Shown: positions 40,474 through 48,829 of the stretch, one piece after another
Numbering within the stretch: the first letter of the stretch is position 1
Layout: each line of letters starts with the position of its first letter
Assembly: GCF_014873755.1 (NCBI RefSeq)
Contig: NZ_JADBEG010000001.1
Span: 870,501-934,500 of the forward strand
Length of the DNA: 64,000 nucleotides
Direction of reading: 5' to 3'
From: Amycolatopsis lexingtonensis
Lineage (GTDB): Bacteria; Actinomycetota; Actinomycetes; Mycobacteriales; Pseudonocardiaceae
Notes under the pieces: generated by a model
What the model was told of the DNA's origin: nothing
Seen by the model: the letters and a program-made list of their open reading frames with translations, nothing else
Databases searched by the model: none
Made by a program: the position numbers and the translations under genes

Positions 40474-41597
40474 TCGACGACATCGAGGCGCTCGTCCGCT
40501 GCGAATCCCCGTCGGAGGACCACGAAGCCGTCGCGCGCAGCGCCGAGGTCGTCGCCGCGATCGGACGGCGGCTCCTCGGGATCGAGCCGGAACGGATCGT
40601 CACCGACGGCTGCACGCACCTGCGGTGGCGGTTCGGCGAGCCGCGGGTCCTGCTGCTCGGCCACCACGACACCGTGTGGCCGCTGGGTTCCCTGCGCACC
40701 CACCCGTTCGAGGTCCGCGACGGCGTCCTGCGCGGTCCCGGCTGCTTCGACATGAAGGCCGGCGTCGTGATGGCCCTGCACGCCGCCGCGGCGCTGCCCG
40801 ACCGCGACGGCCTGTCGATCCTGATCACCGGCGACGAGGAGATCGGCTCGCCGCTGTCCCGGCCGCTGATCGAGGACGAGGCCAAGACCTGCGACGCGGT
40901 GCTCGTGCTCGAAGCCTCGGCCGACGGCGGGGCGCTGAAGACCCGCCGCAAAGGCGTTTCCCGGTACTGGGTCGAGGTCGAAGGCCGCGCCGCGCACGCC
41001 GGGCTCGAACCGGAGAAGGGCGTCAACGCCGGGATCGAGGTCGCCCACCAGATCCTCGCCGTGGCCGCGCTCGCGGACGCGGAAAAAGGCACCACCGTCG
41101 TCCCGACCGCGCTCAGCGCCGGGACGACGACCAACACCGTGCCCGCCGCGGCGAGCGTCGCGGTCGACGCGCGCGTGTGGGACACCGACGAGCAGGACCG
41201 CGTGGACCGGGCCATCCGCAGCCTGGCCCCGGTCGTCGACGGCTCCTGGATCCGGATCGGCGGCGGCATCAACCGGGCACCGCTGGACGCGAAGGCGTCG
41301 GCCGGGCTGTTCGTGCTCGCGAACGAACTCGCCGGCGAGCTCGGGCTCGGGCCGCTCGCCGAGTCGGCCGTCGGCGGGGCGTCCGACGGCAATTTCACCG
41401 CGGGGCTGGGCATTCCGACGCTCGACGGCCTCGGCGCGGTCGGCGGCGGTGCCCACGCCGACGACGAACACGTCCTCGTCGCGGAGCTGCCCCGCCGCAC
41501 CCGGTTGCTCGTGGCGCTCGCCGAAACCCTGCTGGCGCGGGGAAGTTCGTCCGCGCCGACGAACGCGCGGGGCGAATCCGGTGCGGCACAACGGTGA
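40470..41597 (+). CDS. M20 family metallopeptidase, carboxypeptidase type
   Basis: A 375-residue zinc peptidase of the glutamate-carboxypeptidase/ArgE type. LLLGHHDTVWPLG supplies a His ligand, GPGCFDMKAGVVM the bridging Asp, and ITGDEEIGSP the catalytic Glu pair near residue 125. The dimerisation domain has GRAAHAGLEPEKGVNAG. It removes a terminal amino acid from small peptides or an acyl group. It is coupled to the amidohydrolase upstream; a 32-base gap leads to the GNAT gene. Confidence 0.85.
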   Translation: MIDDIEALVRCESPSEDHEAVARSAEVVAAIGRRLLGIEPERIVTDGCTHLRWRFGEPRVLLLGHHDTVWPLGSLRTHPFEVRDGVLRGPGCFDMKAGVVMALHAAAALPDRDGLSILITGDEEIGSPLSRPLIEDEAKTCDAVLVLEASADGGALKTRRKGVSRYWVEVEGRAAHAGLEPEKGVNAGIEVAHQILAVAALADAEKGTTVVPTALSAGTTTNTVPAAASVAVDARVWDTDEQDRVDRAIRSLAPVVDGSWIRIGGGINRAPLDAKASAGLFVLANELAGELGLGPLAESAVGGASDGNFTAGLGIPTLDGLGAVGGGAHADDEHVLVAELPRRTRLLVALAETLLARGSSSAPTNARGESGAAQR

Positions 41598-41629
41598 CCG
41601 GCGGGCCGGGTCCGGAGAGGATCGTCAGC

Positions 41630-42514
41630 GTGACTGAAGTCGTGACGAACACAGCCCCGCCGCTGCGGGACGAGGCGGCCGCCGCCGCGGCCACCGCCGC
41701 CACGACCTCGGGGGTCGCCGTCCGGACCCTGGCCGAGGTCGCCGACCTGGCCGCCGTGACCCGGCTCTTCGAGTCGATCTGGCGCCCCGAACCGGGAAAC
41801 CCGCCGGTGACCGCCGAACTGCTGCGCGCCATGGTCTCGGCGGGCAACTACGTGGCCGGCGCCTTCGACGGGCCCGAACTGCTCGGTGCCTGTTTCGGGT
41901 TCTTCGGCGGACCGGCGAAGGGAGGGTTGCACAGCCACATCGCCGGCGTCGCCACGCGCGGGCACGGCCGCGGCATCGGCTTCGCGCTCAAGCTGCACCA
42001 GCGCGCGTGGGCGCTGCGCCAGGACGTCGAAGAGATCTCCTGGACGTTCGACCCGCTGGTGCGCCGCAACGCCCACTTCAACCTGACCAAGCTCGCCGCC
42101 CGCCCGGCCCACTACCTGCCCGACTTCTACGGCCCGATGCACGACGGCATCAACGGCGCCGGCGACACCGACCGGCTGCTGGCCGTGTGGAACCTGACGA
42201 GCCCGCCGGTGCGGGCGGCCGCGGGCGGTGCCCCGGCCCGGGCGGACGCCGCTGCGCTGCGCAAGCAGGGCGCCGCGGTCGCGCTGGCCGCGGACGCCGG
42301 TGGGGCGCCGGTCACTGGCCCCGCAGACGCGGCCACAGTGCTCGTCGCCGTGCCACCGGACATCGAGGCGCTCCGGCGGACCGACCCGGAGCTGGGCCGG
42401 GCGTGGCGGGTCGCGCTGCGGGACGTCCTGGGCGGGTTGATGGCCGGCGGGGCGTCGGTCACCGGATTCGATCGTGCCGGCTGGTACGTGGTCGCGAAGG
42501 AGCGCACGTCGTGA
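41630..42514 (+). CDS. GNAT acetyltransferase-like protein next to the racemase
   Basis: A 294-residue protein with a GNAT core. The acetyl-CoA loop region is IAGVATRGHGRGIGFALKLH near residues 104-123, followed by EISWTFDPLVRRNAHFNL. It fits the predicted acetyltransferase group COG3375 that accompanies N-acylamino-acid racemase genes. It may acylate amino acids to make the racemase substrate, but this is an inference. The GTG at 41630 has GAGAGG upstream. The stop overlaps the GTG of the racemase gene (GTGA). Confidence 0.8.
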   Translation: MTEVVTNTAPPLRDEAAAAAATAATTSGVAVRTLAEVADLAAVTRLFESIWRPEPGNPPVTAELLRAMVSAGNYVAGAFDGPELLGACFGFFGGPAKGGLHSHIAGVATRGHGRGIGFALKLHQRAWALRQDVEEISWTFDPLVRRNAHFNLTKLAARPAHYLPDFYGPMHDGINGAGDTDRLLAVWNLTSPPVRAAAGGAPARADAAALRKQGAAVALAADAGGAPVTGPADAATVLVAVPPDIEALRRTDPELGRAWRVALRDVLGGLMAGGASVTGFDRAGWYVVAKERTS

Positions 42515-43614
42515 AACTCACCGGGGTGGAACTGCTCCGCGTCCGGATGCCGCTGGTGGCACCGTTCCGGACGTCGTTCGGCACGCAGGCCGAGCGCGAA
42601 CTGCTGCTCCTGCGGGCGGTGACGTCGGAAGGCGAGGGCTGGGGCGAGTGCGGCGCGATGGTCGACCCGCTCTACTCCTCGGAGTACGTCGACGGTGTCG
42701 AGCACGTGCTGCGCACCTTCCTCGTGCCCGCGCTGCTCGCCGCCGGGGACCTGACCGCGAACAAGGTCGCGCCGCTGCTGGCGAAGTTCAAGGGTCACCG
42801 GATGGCCAAGGCCGCACTGGAAATGGCGGTCCTGGACGCCGAGCTGCGCGCCCACGGCGTGTCCTTCGGGACCGCGCTGGGGTCCACAACGGACTCTGTG
42901 CCGTGCGGGGTGTCGGTCGGCATCATGGACACCGTCCCGAAGCTGCTCGATGTCGTCGCCGGCTACCTCGACGACGGGTACGTCCGGATCAAGCTGAAGA
43001 TCGAGCCCGGCTGGGACGTCGAGCCGGTCCGCGCGGTCCGCGAACGCTTCGGGGACATCCTGCTCCAGGTCGACGCGAACACCGCGTACACGCTCTCGGA
43101 CGTGCCCCAGCTGCAACGGCTCGACCCGTTCGAGCTGCTGCTCATCGAGCAGCCGCTGGAGGAGGAAGACGTCCTCGGGCACGCCGAGCTGGCGAAGCAC
43201 ATCCGGACGCCGATCTGCCTCGACGAGTCCGTCGTCTCCGCGCGCTCGGCCGCCGACGCGATCAGGCTCGGCGCCTGCCGGATTGTCAACATCAAGCCGA
43301 GCCGGGTCGGCGGCTACCTCGAAGCGCGGCGGGTGCACGACGTCTGCGCCGCGCACGGCGTGCCGGTCTGGTGCGGCGGGATGATCGAGACCGGGCTCGG
43401 CCGGGCCGCCAACGTCGCACTGGCGTCGCTGCCCGGCTTCACGCTGCCGGGCGACACCTCGGCGTCGGACCGGTTCTACCGCACCGACATCACCGAGCCG
43501 TTCGTCCTGGAAGCCGGCCGGCTGCCGGTGCCGTCCGGTCCCGGTCTCGGCGTCGCGCCGATCCCGGAGCGGCTGGCCGAGGTGACGACCGCGAAGGCGT
43601 GGCTCGCGTCATGA
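42511..43614 (+). CDS. N-acylamino-acid racemase / o-succinylbenzoate synthase family
   Basis: A 367-residue enolase-superfamily enzyme. The catalytic lysines are Lys161/Lys163 in VRIKLKIEPG and Lys262 in VNIKPSRVGG; the metal ligands are Asp188 (VDAN), Glu213 (LIEQPL) and Asp238 (CLDES). It begins MKLTGVELLRVRMPLVAPFR and agrees closely, as I remember, with the Amycolatopsis NAAAR protein, with one residue deleted near position 183. Family enzymes racemise N-acyl amino acids and may also make o-succinylbenzoate; no other menaquinone genes are near. With the GNAT protein and deacylases it suggests inversion of D/L amino acids through N-acyl forms. Confidence 0.88.
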   Translation: MKLTGVELLRVRMPLVAPFRTSFGTQAERELLLLRAVTSEGEGWGECGAMVDPLYSSEYVDGVEHVLRTFLVPALLAAGDLTANKVAPLLAKFKGHRMAKAALEMAVLDAELRAHGVSFGTALGSTTDSVPCGVSVGIMDTVPKLLDVVAGYLDDGYVRIKLKIEPGWDVEPVRAVRERFGDILLQVDANTAYTLSDVPQLQRLDPFELLLIEQPLEEEDVLGHAELAKHIRTPICLDESVVSARSAADAIRLGACRIVNIKPSRVGGYLEARRVHDVCAAHGVPVWCGGMIETGLGRAANVALASLPGFTLPGDTSASDRFYRTDITEPFVLEAGRLPVPSGPGLGVAPIPERLAEVTTAKAWLAS

Positions 43615-43622
43615 CCGCACCG

Positions 43623-43678
43623 GGCCGCACTTTCACGTGAAAGTGCGGCCCCCTGGTGGTCACTTTCACGTGAAAGTG
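43623..43678. repeat. Two CACTTTCACGTGAAAGTG palindromes
   Basis: The first, 43623-43650, is a perfect 28-bp palindrome (GGCCGCACTTTCAC and its complement). The second, 43661-43678, repeats the inner 18 bases. They stand between the racemase stop and the next gene, 10 bases apart. Either a transcription regulator site or members of another dispersed repeat family. Confidence 0.75.
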
Positions 43679-43718
43679 CCGCCGGTCGCCGGATAGTCCA
43701 CAACGGACGGAGGGTCCC

Positions 43719-43898
43719 ATGGAGTCAGCCGAACAGGTGCTCAGCCGCTGGGCGGCGGGGGCCGGCGCGCGGGCCCGCTCGTACGCGGCCGGTGCGGTCG
43801 TCACGACGTCGCGGGTCAGGGTCCTGGTCGCGGTGCGGTACGCGGCGCTGCGCGCCGGCGTGGGCCACCGGCTGCGGGCGGTTCGTCGCCCGCGATGA
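43719..43898 (+). CDS. Small basic protein of 59 residues
   Basis: A 59-residue Ala/Arg-rich peptide (MESAEQVLSRWAAGAGARAR to VRRPR) with a GGAGGG ribosome site before the ATG at 43719. It has one amphipathic or weakly hydrophobic stretch (VVTTSRVRVLVAVRYAAL). The function is not recognisable. It lies after the double palindrome and before the serine hydrolase gene, in the same direction as the locus. Confidence 0.5.
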   Translation: MESAEQVLSRWAAGAGARARSYAAGAVVTTSRVRVLVAVRYAALRAGVGHRLRAVRRPR

Positions 43899-44002
43899 AA
43901 GTTTCCCCGGGTCTCGTCGGTTTCGACGAATCGGCGGCCCCGGCACCCGTCCTAGCATCCCCGCATCGCCGGGTTCCCCCACCGTCGCCACGAGAGGCAA
44001 CC

Positions 44003-45382
44003 ATGTCGAAGCTCACCGAACTTTCCGCCTGGCTGGACCGCCGCCTCCCCGCGCTGCTGGCCGAACACAAGGTGCCGGGCGCCGCCGTCGCCGTGTACGC
44101 CGGTGGCGAGATCATCGACCACGCGGCCGGGGTGCTCAACAAGGGCACCGGGGTCGAGGCCGACACCGATTCGCTGTTCCAGATCGGCTCCATCACCAAG
44201 ATCTGGACGACCACGCTGGCGCTGCAGCTGGCCGACGAGGGCCTGCTCGACCTCGACCAGCCGGTCCGGAAGTACCTGCCCGAGTTCAAGATCGCCGACG
44301 AAGAGGCCGCCGCGCGGATCACGGTCCGGCAGCTGATGTGCCACACGTCCGGCTTCGAGGGCGACATCTTCACCGACACCGGCCGCGGCGACGACTGCGT
44401 CGAGAAGTACGTCGCCACCCTGGGCGACGTCCCGCAGCTGTTCGCGCCCGGCGAGATGTTCTCCTACAACAACGCCGCCTTCTGCGTGCTCGGCCGGGTC
44501 GTGGAAGTGCTGCGCGGCAAGTCCTACAACGAGTGCCTGGCCGAGCACCTGTTCGTCCCCTTGGGACTGACGCACGCCGCGGCGAGCCCGTACGAGGCCA
44601 TCCGGTTCCGGGCCGCGCTCGGGCACGTCACGCCCGGGCCCGGCGCCGACCCGGAACCCGCCGGCGTCTGGGCGCTGGCCGCGTCCAACGCCCCGGCCGG
44701 CGCGATGCTCGCCATGCGCCCGCGCGACCTGGTGACGTTCGCCGGCATGCACCTGCGCGACGGCGAAGGCCCGGACGGCACCCGCGTGCTCAGCGCGGAA
44801 AGCGCCCGCGCCATGCGGGAGCGCGTGGTCGAGCTGCCCGACCTCGGCCTGATGGGCGACGCGTGGGGCCTCGGCTGGTCGCTGTCGGAGGGCGGCGCGG
44901 TCGTCGGCCACGACGGCGGCACGATCGGCCAGTCCGCTTTCCTGCGCCTCGCGCCCGGGCACGACGTCGCCGTCGCGCTGCTGACCAACGGCGGCAACCC
45001 GATCGCCGTCTACCACGAAGTCGTCGGCCACCTGCTGAAGGAACTGACCGGCATCGAGCTCACCGCACCGCCGGTGCCGAAGCCGGACGCCCCGCGGATC
45101 GACGCCACGCGGTACGTCGGCGAGTACTCGTCGTCCGTCGCGGACATCACGGTCAGCCAGGACGACGACGGCCGCGTCTGGGTCGAGCGGGTCCCGAAGG
45201 GGATCTTCGCGGAGCTGGCCAAGCCGGAGAAGACCGAGCTGGTCGCGATGAACGGCGACACGCTGATCCTGGCCGAGCCGATGCAGGGCATGTACCTGCC
45301 GCACGCGTTCGTCGGCGACGACGGCACCGGGCGCGCGCTGTACCTGCACACCGGCCGCGCCGACCGGCGGGTGAGCGCGTGA
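44003..45382 (+). CDS. Serine hydrolase, class C beta-lactamase/esterase fold
   Basis: A 459-residue penicillin-binding-protein-fold hydrolase. Ser63-x-x-Lys66 is in IGSITKIW, Tyr155-x-Asn157 in FSYNNAAF, and His303-Asp-Gly305 in GHDGGTIGQ takes the place of the KTG triad, as in EstB-type esterases and D-aminopeptidases. A C-terminal beta-rich domain (about residues 370-455) follows. No signal peptide is present, so it acts inside the cell, unlike secreted beta-lactamases. The ATG at 44003 follows GAGAGG. It is a paralogue of the C-terminal half of the 1111-residue fusion at 51652. The stop overlaps the next GTG. Confidence 0.85.
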   Translation: MSKLTELSAWLDRRLPALLAEHKVPGAAVAVYAGGEIIDHAAGVLNKGTGVEADTDSLFQIGSITKIWTTTLALQLADEGLLDLDQPVRKYLPEFKIADEEAAARITVRQLMCHTSGFEGDIFTDTGRGDDCVEKYVATLGDVPQLFAPGEMFSYNNAAFCVLGRVVEVLRGKSYNECLAEHLFVPLGLTHAAASPYEAIRFRAALGHVTPGPGADPEPAGVWALAASNAPAGAMLAMRPRDLVTFAGMHLRDGEGPDGTRVLSAESARAMRERVVELPDLGLMGDAWGLGWSLSEGGAVVGHDGGTIGQSAFLRLAPGHDVAVALLTNGGNPIAVYHEVVGHLLKELTGIELTAPPVPKPDAPRIDATRYVGEYSSSVADITVSQDDDGRVWVERVPKGIFAELAKPEKTELVAMNGDTLILAEPMQGMYLPHAFVGDDGTGRALYLHTGRADRRVSA

Positions 45383-46269
45383 GCAAGGTCGAACAACGGA
45401 TCGCGGACGCCTTCCTGGCAGCCGGCGCGCGGGGTTTCGTGCACGCGCGGGAGATCGGTGGTGCCGGTGAGGTGGCCGTCGGCGCGGACGACCCGGTGGT
45501 GCTGGCGTCGGTGTTCAAGATCCCGGTCGCCGTCGCCTACGCCCGCGAGGTCGTGGCCGGCCGGCTCGACGAAACCGAACGCGTCCGCGTCGGGAAGCGT
45601 TACCGCATCGGCGGGATCGGCACCGCGGGCTGCGCCGACGACGTGGAAATGAGCTGGCGCGACCTCGCGCTGTTCATGCTGACCATGAGCGACAACGCGG
45701 CGACCGACGTCATTTACCACCGCGTCGGCCAGGCCGCTGTCGACCGCGTCCTCGCCGACCTCGGCCTGGGCCGCACCCGGCTGATCGGCTGCTGCGAGGA
45801 CCTGTTCGCCTCGGTGCTCGCCGACCTGGGCGCCGGCGAAGACGCCGACCTCGACGCCGTGTTCGCCGGGGCGACCCCCGAGCAGACCTGGAAGCTCGCG
45901 GTGCTCGACCCGGAGCGGACGACGGCGTCCACGCCCCGCGAGATCACCACCTTGCTCGAAGCGATCTGGACCGACCGCGCCGCCGAACCGGCCGCGTGCG
46001 AGCGGGTGCGCACGATCATGGCGCAGCAGATCTGGCCGCACCGGATCTCCTCCGGGTTCGGCTCCGACGTGCGGATCGCGGCCAAGACCGGCACCCTGCC
46101 CGCGGTCCGCAACGAAGCCGGCGTCCTGTCCTTCCCGGACGGCCGCCGCTTCGCCGTCGCGGTCTTCACCCGCGCGGACTCCCTGGCCGAGCGGCAACCC
46201 GCCGTCGACGCCGCCATCGGCAAGGCCGCCCGCCTCGCCGTGGACCACCTCCGGAAGGACACACCATGA
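45379..46269 (+). CDS. Class A beta-lactamase-related serine hydrolase
   Basis: A 296-residue protein with the three class A motifs: Ser44-V-F-Lys47, Ser104-Asp-Asn106 and Lys236-Thr-Gly238. The omega-loop glutamate of true class A lactamases is not obvious, and the stretch after the SDN motif is longer than usual. There is no signal peptide. It may be a cytoplasmic amidase or peptidase. It is coupled on both sides: GTGA with the gene before, ATGA with the lipoprotein gene after. Confidence 0.83.
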   Translation: MSKVEQRIADAFLAAGARGFVHAREIGGAGEVAVGADDPVVLASVFKIPVAVAYAREVVAGRLDETERVRVGKRYRIGGIGTAGCADDVEMSWRDLALFMLTMSDNAATDVIYHRVGQAAVDRVLADLGLGRTRLIGCCEDLFASVLADLGAGEDADLDAVFAGATPEQTWKLAVLDPERTTASTPREITTLLEAIWTDRAAEPAACERVRTIMAQQIWPHRISSGFGSDVRIAAKTGTLPAVRNEAGVLSFPDGRRFAVAVFTRADSLAERQPAVDAAIGKAARLAVDHLRKDTP

Positions 46270-47852
46270 CCAGGACTCGGACGGCGGGGGTCGTGCTCGG
46301 GGTGCTCGCGCTCACCGCGACCGCCTGCGGGGGATCGGGCAGCGCCGGCAGCGGGGACGGGACCCCGGTCGACGGCAAGACGTTCAGCCTCGGCGTCGGC
46401 TCCGACCCCGGCAGCCTCGACCCGCACATGACCGTGCTGTCGGTGGCTCTCCAGGTCGACCGGTTCCTCTACGACACGCTGCTGAACCTCGACGACGCCG
46501 GCAAGCCGGTCGCCGGGCTGGCCGCGAAGTGGGAGGCGTCGACGACGACCGCGTCCTTCACTCTCCGCCAGAGCCTGACGTGCGCGGACGGCAGCCCGCT
46601 GACCGCCGCCGACGTCGCGGCCAACATCAACTTCATCGGCGACCCCGCGAACAAGTCGCCGATTGCCGGGCTGTACATCGCGCCGGGCACCAAGGCCACC
46701 GCGGACGCGGCCGGCACGATCAGCGTCACCAGCGGCAAGCCCGACGCGTTCCTGGCCCGCAACATCGGCGGGGTGCCGATCGCCTGCGCCAAGGGGCTCG
46801 CGGACCGGAAGCTGCTCGCCAAGGGCGAGGCCGGCACCGGGATGTTCACCGTCGCCGAGTCCGTGCCCAACGATCACTACACGTTCACCCGCCGCAAGGA
46901 CTACGCGTGGGGCCCGGGCGACTGGAAGGCGGAGCCGGGCCTGCCGGACAAGGTCGTCGTGCGGGTCATCCCGAACACCACGACCGCCACCAACCTGCTG
47001 CTGTCCGGCGAGCTGAACGCGGCCCAGATCAACGGGCCGGACCGGCAGCGGCTGGAGGGGCGCAAGCTCTTCCACGCCGATTTCACGGCCCCGATGGGCG
47101 AGGTGTTCTACAACCAGGCGGCCGGGCGGCCCGGGCAGGACGAAGCCGTCCGCCGGGCGCTGACCCAGGCGCTCGACCTGCCCCAGCTCGGCAAGGTGCT
47201 GACCAGCGGCGCCGGCCGGCCGTCGCAGGGCATGATCACGAACGAGCCGGAGGTGTGCCCCGGCGACACCGTCACCGGCAACCTCCCGGCCCACGACCCG
47301 GCCGCGGCGGCGTCGGCGCTGGACGCGGCGGGCTGGAAGAAGGGCGCGGACGGCGTGCGCGCGAAGGACGGAAAGAAGCTTTCCCTCACCGTCCTCTACG
47401 GCACCCAGCTCGGCCCGACGATGGCGCCGACCGCGGAGCTGGTCCAGCAGACGTGGAAGTCGCTCGGCGCCGACGTGACGCTCAAGGCGGTCGACAGCCC
47501 GGGACTCAGCCAGGTCCTGTTCGGCACCGGCGAGTGGGAGGTCTCCCTCGGCCCGGTCGGGTTCTCGCTGCCGAGCCAGCTGGTGCCGTTCGTCTCCGGC
47601 CCGGCCGCGCCCGACGGGACGAACTTCGCCCACATCGCCAACCCCGGGTACGAGCAGGGCGCCCAGCAGGCGGCCACCAAGCCCGGCGACGCGAGCTGCG
47701 CGGACTGGAACGCGGCGGAGACCGCGCTGATCAAGCGGGTCGACGCGGTGCCCTACTTCGACTCCGTCGTGCCGACCTACGCCAGTGGGGCGAAGTTCGC
47801 CCTCAGCCAGGGCAGCCTGACGCCGTCGTCGATCCGGATGCTGGCGAAGTGA
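46266..47852 (+). CDS. Peptide ABC transporter substrate-binding lipoprotein
   Basis: A 528-residue solute-binding protein of the DppA/OppA family. The signal peptide ends in a lipobox with the acylated Cys21 (ALTATACGG). The mature part starts with FSLGVGSDPGSLDPHMT and includes LTQALDLPQLGKVLTSG-type segments (family SBP_bac_5). It captures peptides outside the membrane and hands them to the permease encoded next. Its ATG overlaps the lactamase-like gene and its TGA overlaps the permease GTG. Confidence 0.9.
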   Translation: MTRTRTAGVVLGVLALTATACGGSGSAGSGDGTPVDGKTFSLGVGSDPGSLDPHMTVLSVALQVDRFLYDTLLNLDDAGKPVAGLAAKWEASTTTASFTLRQSLTCADGSPLTAADVAANINFIGDPANKSPIAGLYIAPGTKATADAAGTISVTSGKPDAFLARNIGGVPIACAKGLADRKLLAKGEAGTGMFTVAESVPNDHYTFTRRKDYAWGPGDWKAEPGLPDKVVVRVIPNTTTATNLLLSGELNAAQINGPDRQRLEGRKLFHADFTAPMGEVFYNQAAGRPGQDEAVRRALTQALDLPQLGKVLTSGAGRPSQGMITNEPEVCPGDTVTGNLPAHDPAAAASALDAAGWKKGADGVRAKDGKKLSLTVLYGTQLGPTMAPTAELVQQTWKSLGADVTLKAVDSPGLSQVLFGTGEWEVSLGPVGFSLPSQLVPFVSGPAAPDGTNFAHIANPGYEQGAQQAATKPGDASCADWNAAETALIKRVDAVPYFDSVVPTYASGAKFALSQGSLTPSSIRMLAK

Positions 47853-48829
47853 CCACGGCGGCGGCACCACCCCGGCTGCGCGGCGGCCCGTGGCCGGCGT
47901 TCGCCGCGCGGCGGCTGGCCCGCTTCGCCGTCTCGCTGTGGGCACTGCTCACCGCGGCGTTCCTGATGATCCACCTGGTCCCCGGCGACCCGGTGCGCGC
48001 GTCGCTCGGGATGACCGCGCCCGCCGCGCTGGTGGCGGCGAAACGGGCCGAGCTGGGCCTGGACGACCCGCTGTGGGTGCAGTACGGGCACTACGTGCGC
48101 AACCTGCTGTCCGGGGACTTCGGGACGTCGATGGCGAGCGGGCAGCCGGTGGCGCAGGTGATCGGCGACCGGCTGCCGTCGACGCTGCAACTGGCCGTGC
48201 TGGCCTTCGCGGTCGTGGTCGCCGTCGCGGTCCCGGTGGGCGTCGGCTTCGCGGTGCTCACGCGCGGCGGCCGCCGCCGGGGCGCGGAGCTGGGCTTCAC
48301 GTCGGTGAGCGTGCTCGTCGCCGCCATCCCCGAATTCCTGATCGGGGTCGGGCTGGTGGCGTTGCTCGCCGTCGGCCTCGGCTGGTTCCCCGTCGCGGGC
48401 GCCGACGACGTCAGCGGGTACGTGCTGCCGGTGGCGGCACTGGCGATCGGGCCGGCGGCGGTGCTGGCCCGGATCGTCCGGGTCGAGCTGCTTTCCGTGC
48501 TGGGCGCCGACTTCGTCCGCACCGCGCGGGCGAAGCGGCTGCCCGCGCGGCTGGTCTACGTCCGGCACGCGCTGCCGAACGCCCTGACCGCGACGCTCAC
48601 CCTGGGCGGGCTGATGCTGACTTCGATGGTGGCGGGGACGGTCCTGGTGGAGAACGTGTTCGCCTGGCCCGGCCTCGGCTCGACGATCGTGCAGTCGATC
48701 GTGACGAAGGACTACCCGCTGGTGCAGGGGATCGTGCTGGTCTACGGCGTCGGCGTGCTGCTGGTCAACCTGCTGGTCGACGTCGTGCTCGGGCTGCTCG
48801 ACCCCCGCTCGGCGATCCGGGAGGCCTGA
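47849..48829 (+). CDS. Peptide ABC transporter permease, DppB type
   Basis: A 326-residue inner-membrane permease with about six helices. The N-terminal MIHLVPGDPVRASLG and the EAA-loop region ADFVRTARAKRLPARLVY followed by HALPNALTATL are typical of the DppB/OppB component. It forms the channel with the permease half of the next gene. GTG at 47849; its TGA and the next ATG share bases (TGATG). Confidence 0.9.
   Translation: MTTAAAPPRLRGGPWPAFAARRLARFAVSLWALLTAAFLMIHLVPGDPVRASLGMTAPAALVAAKRAELGLDDPLWVQYGHYVRNLLSGDFGTSMASGQPVAQVIGDRLPSTLQLAVLAFAVVVAVAVPVGVGFAVLTRGGRRRGAELGFTSVSVLVAAIPEFLIGVGLVALLAVGLGWFPVAGADDVSGYVLPVAALAIGPAAVLARIVRVELLSVLGADFVRTARAKRLPARLVYVRHALPNALTATLTLGGLMLTSMVAGTVLVENVFAWPGLGSTIVQSIVTKDYPLVQGIVLVYGVGVLLVNLLVDVVLGLLDPRSAIREA

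Noticed and set aside
42511..43614. Menaquinone biosynthesis gene menC
   Set aside because: No other men genes are in the window, and the neighbours are acyl-amino-acid and peptide enzymes, so racemase activity fits better.
45379..46269. Antibiotic-resistance beta-lactamase
   Set aside because: It lacks a signal peptide and an obvious omega-loop glutamate, and it is embedded in a peptide-use operon.
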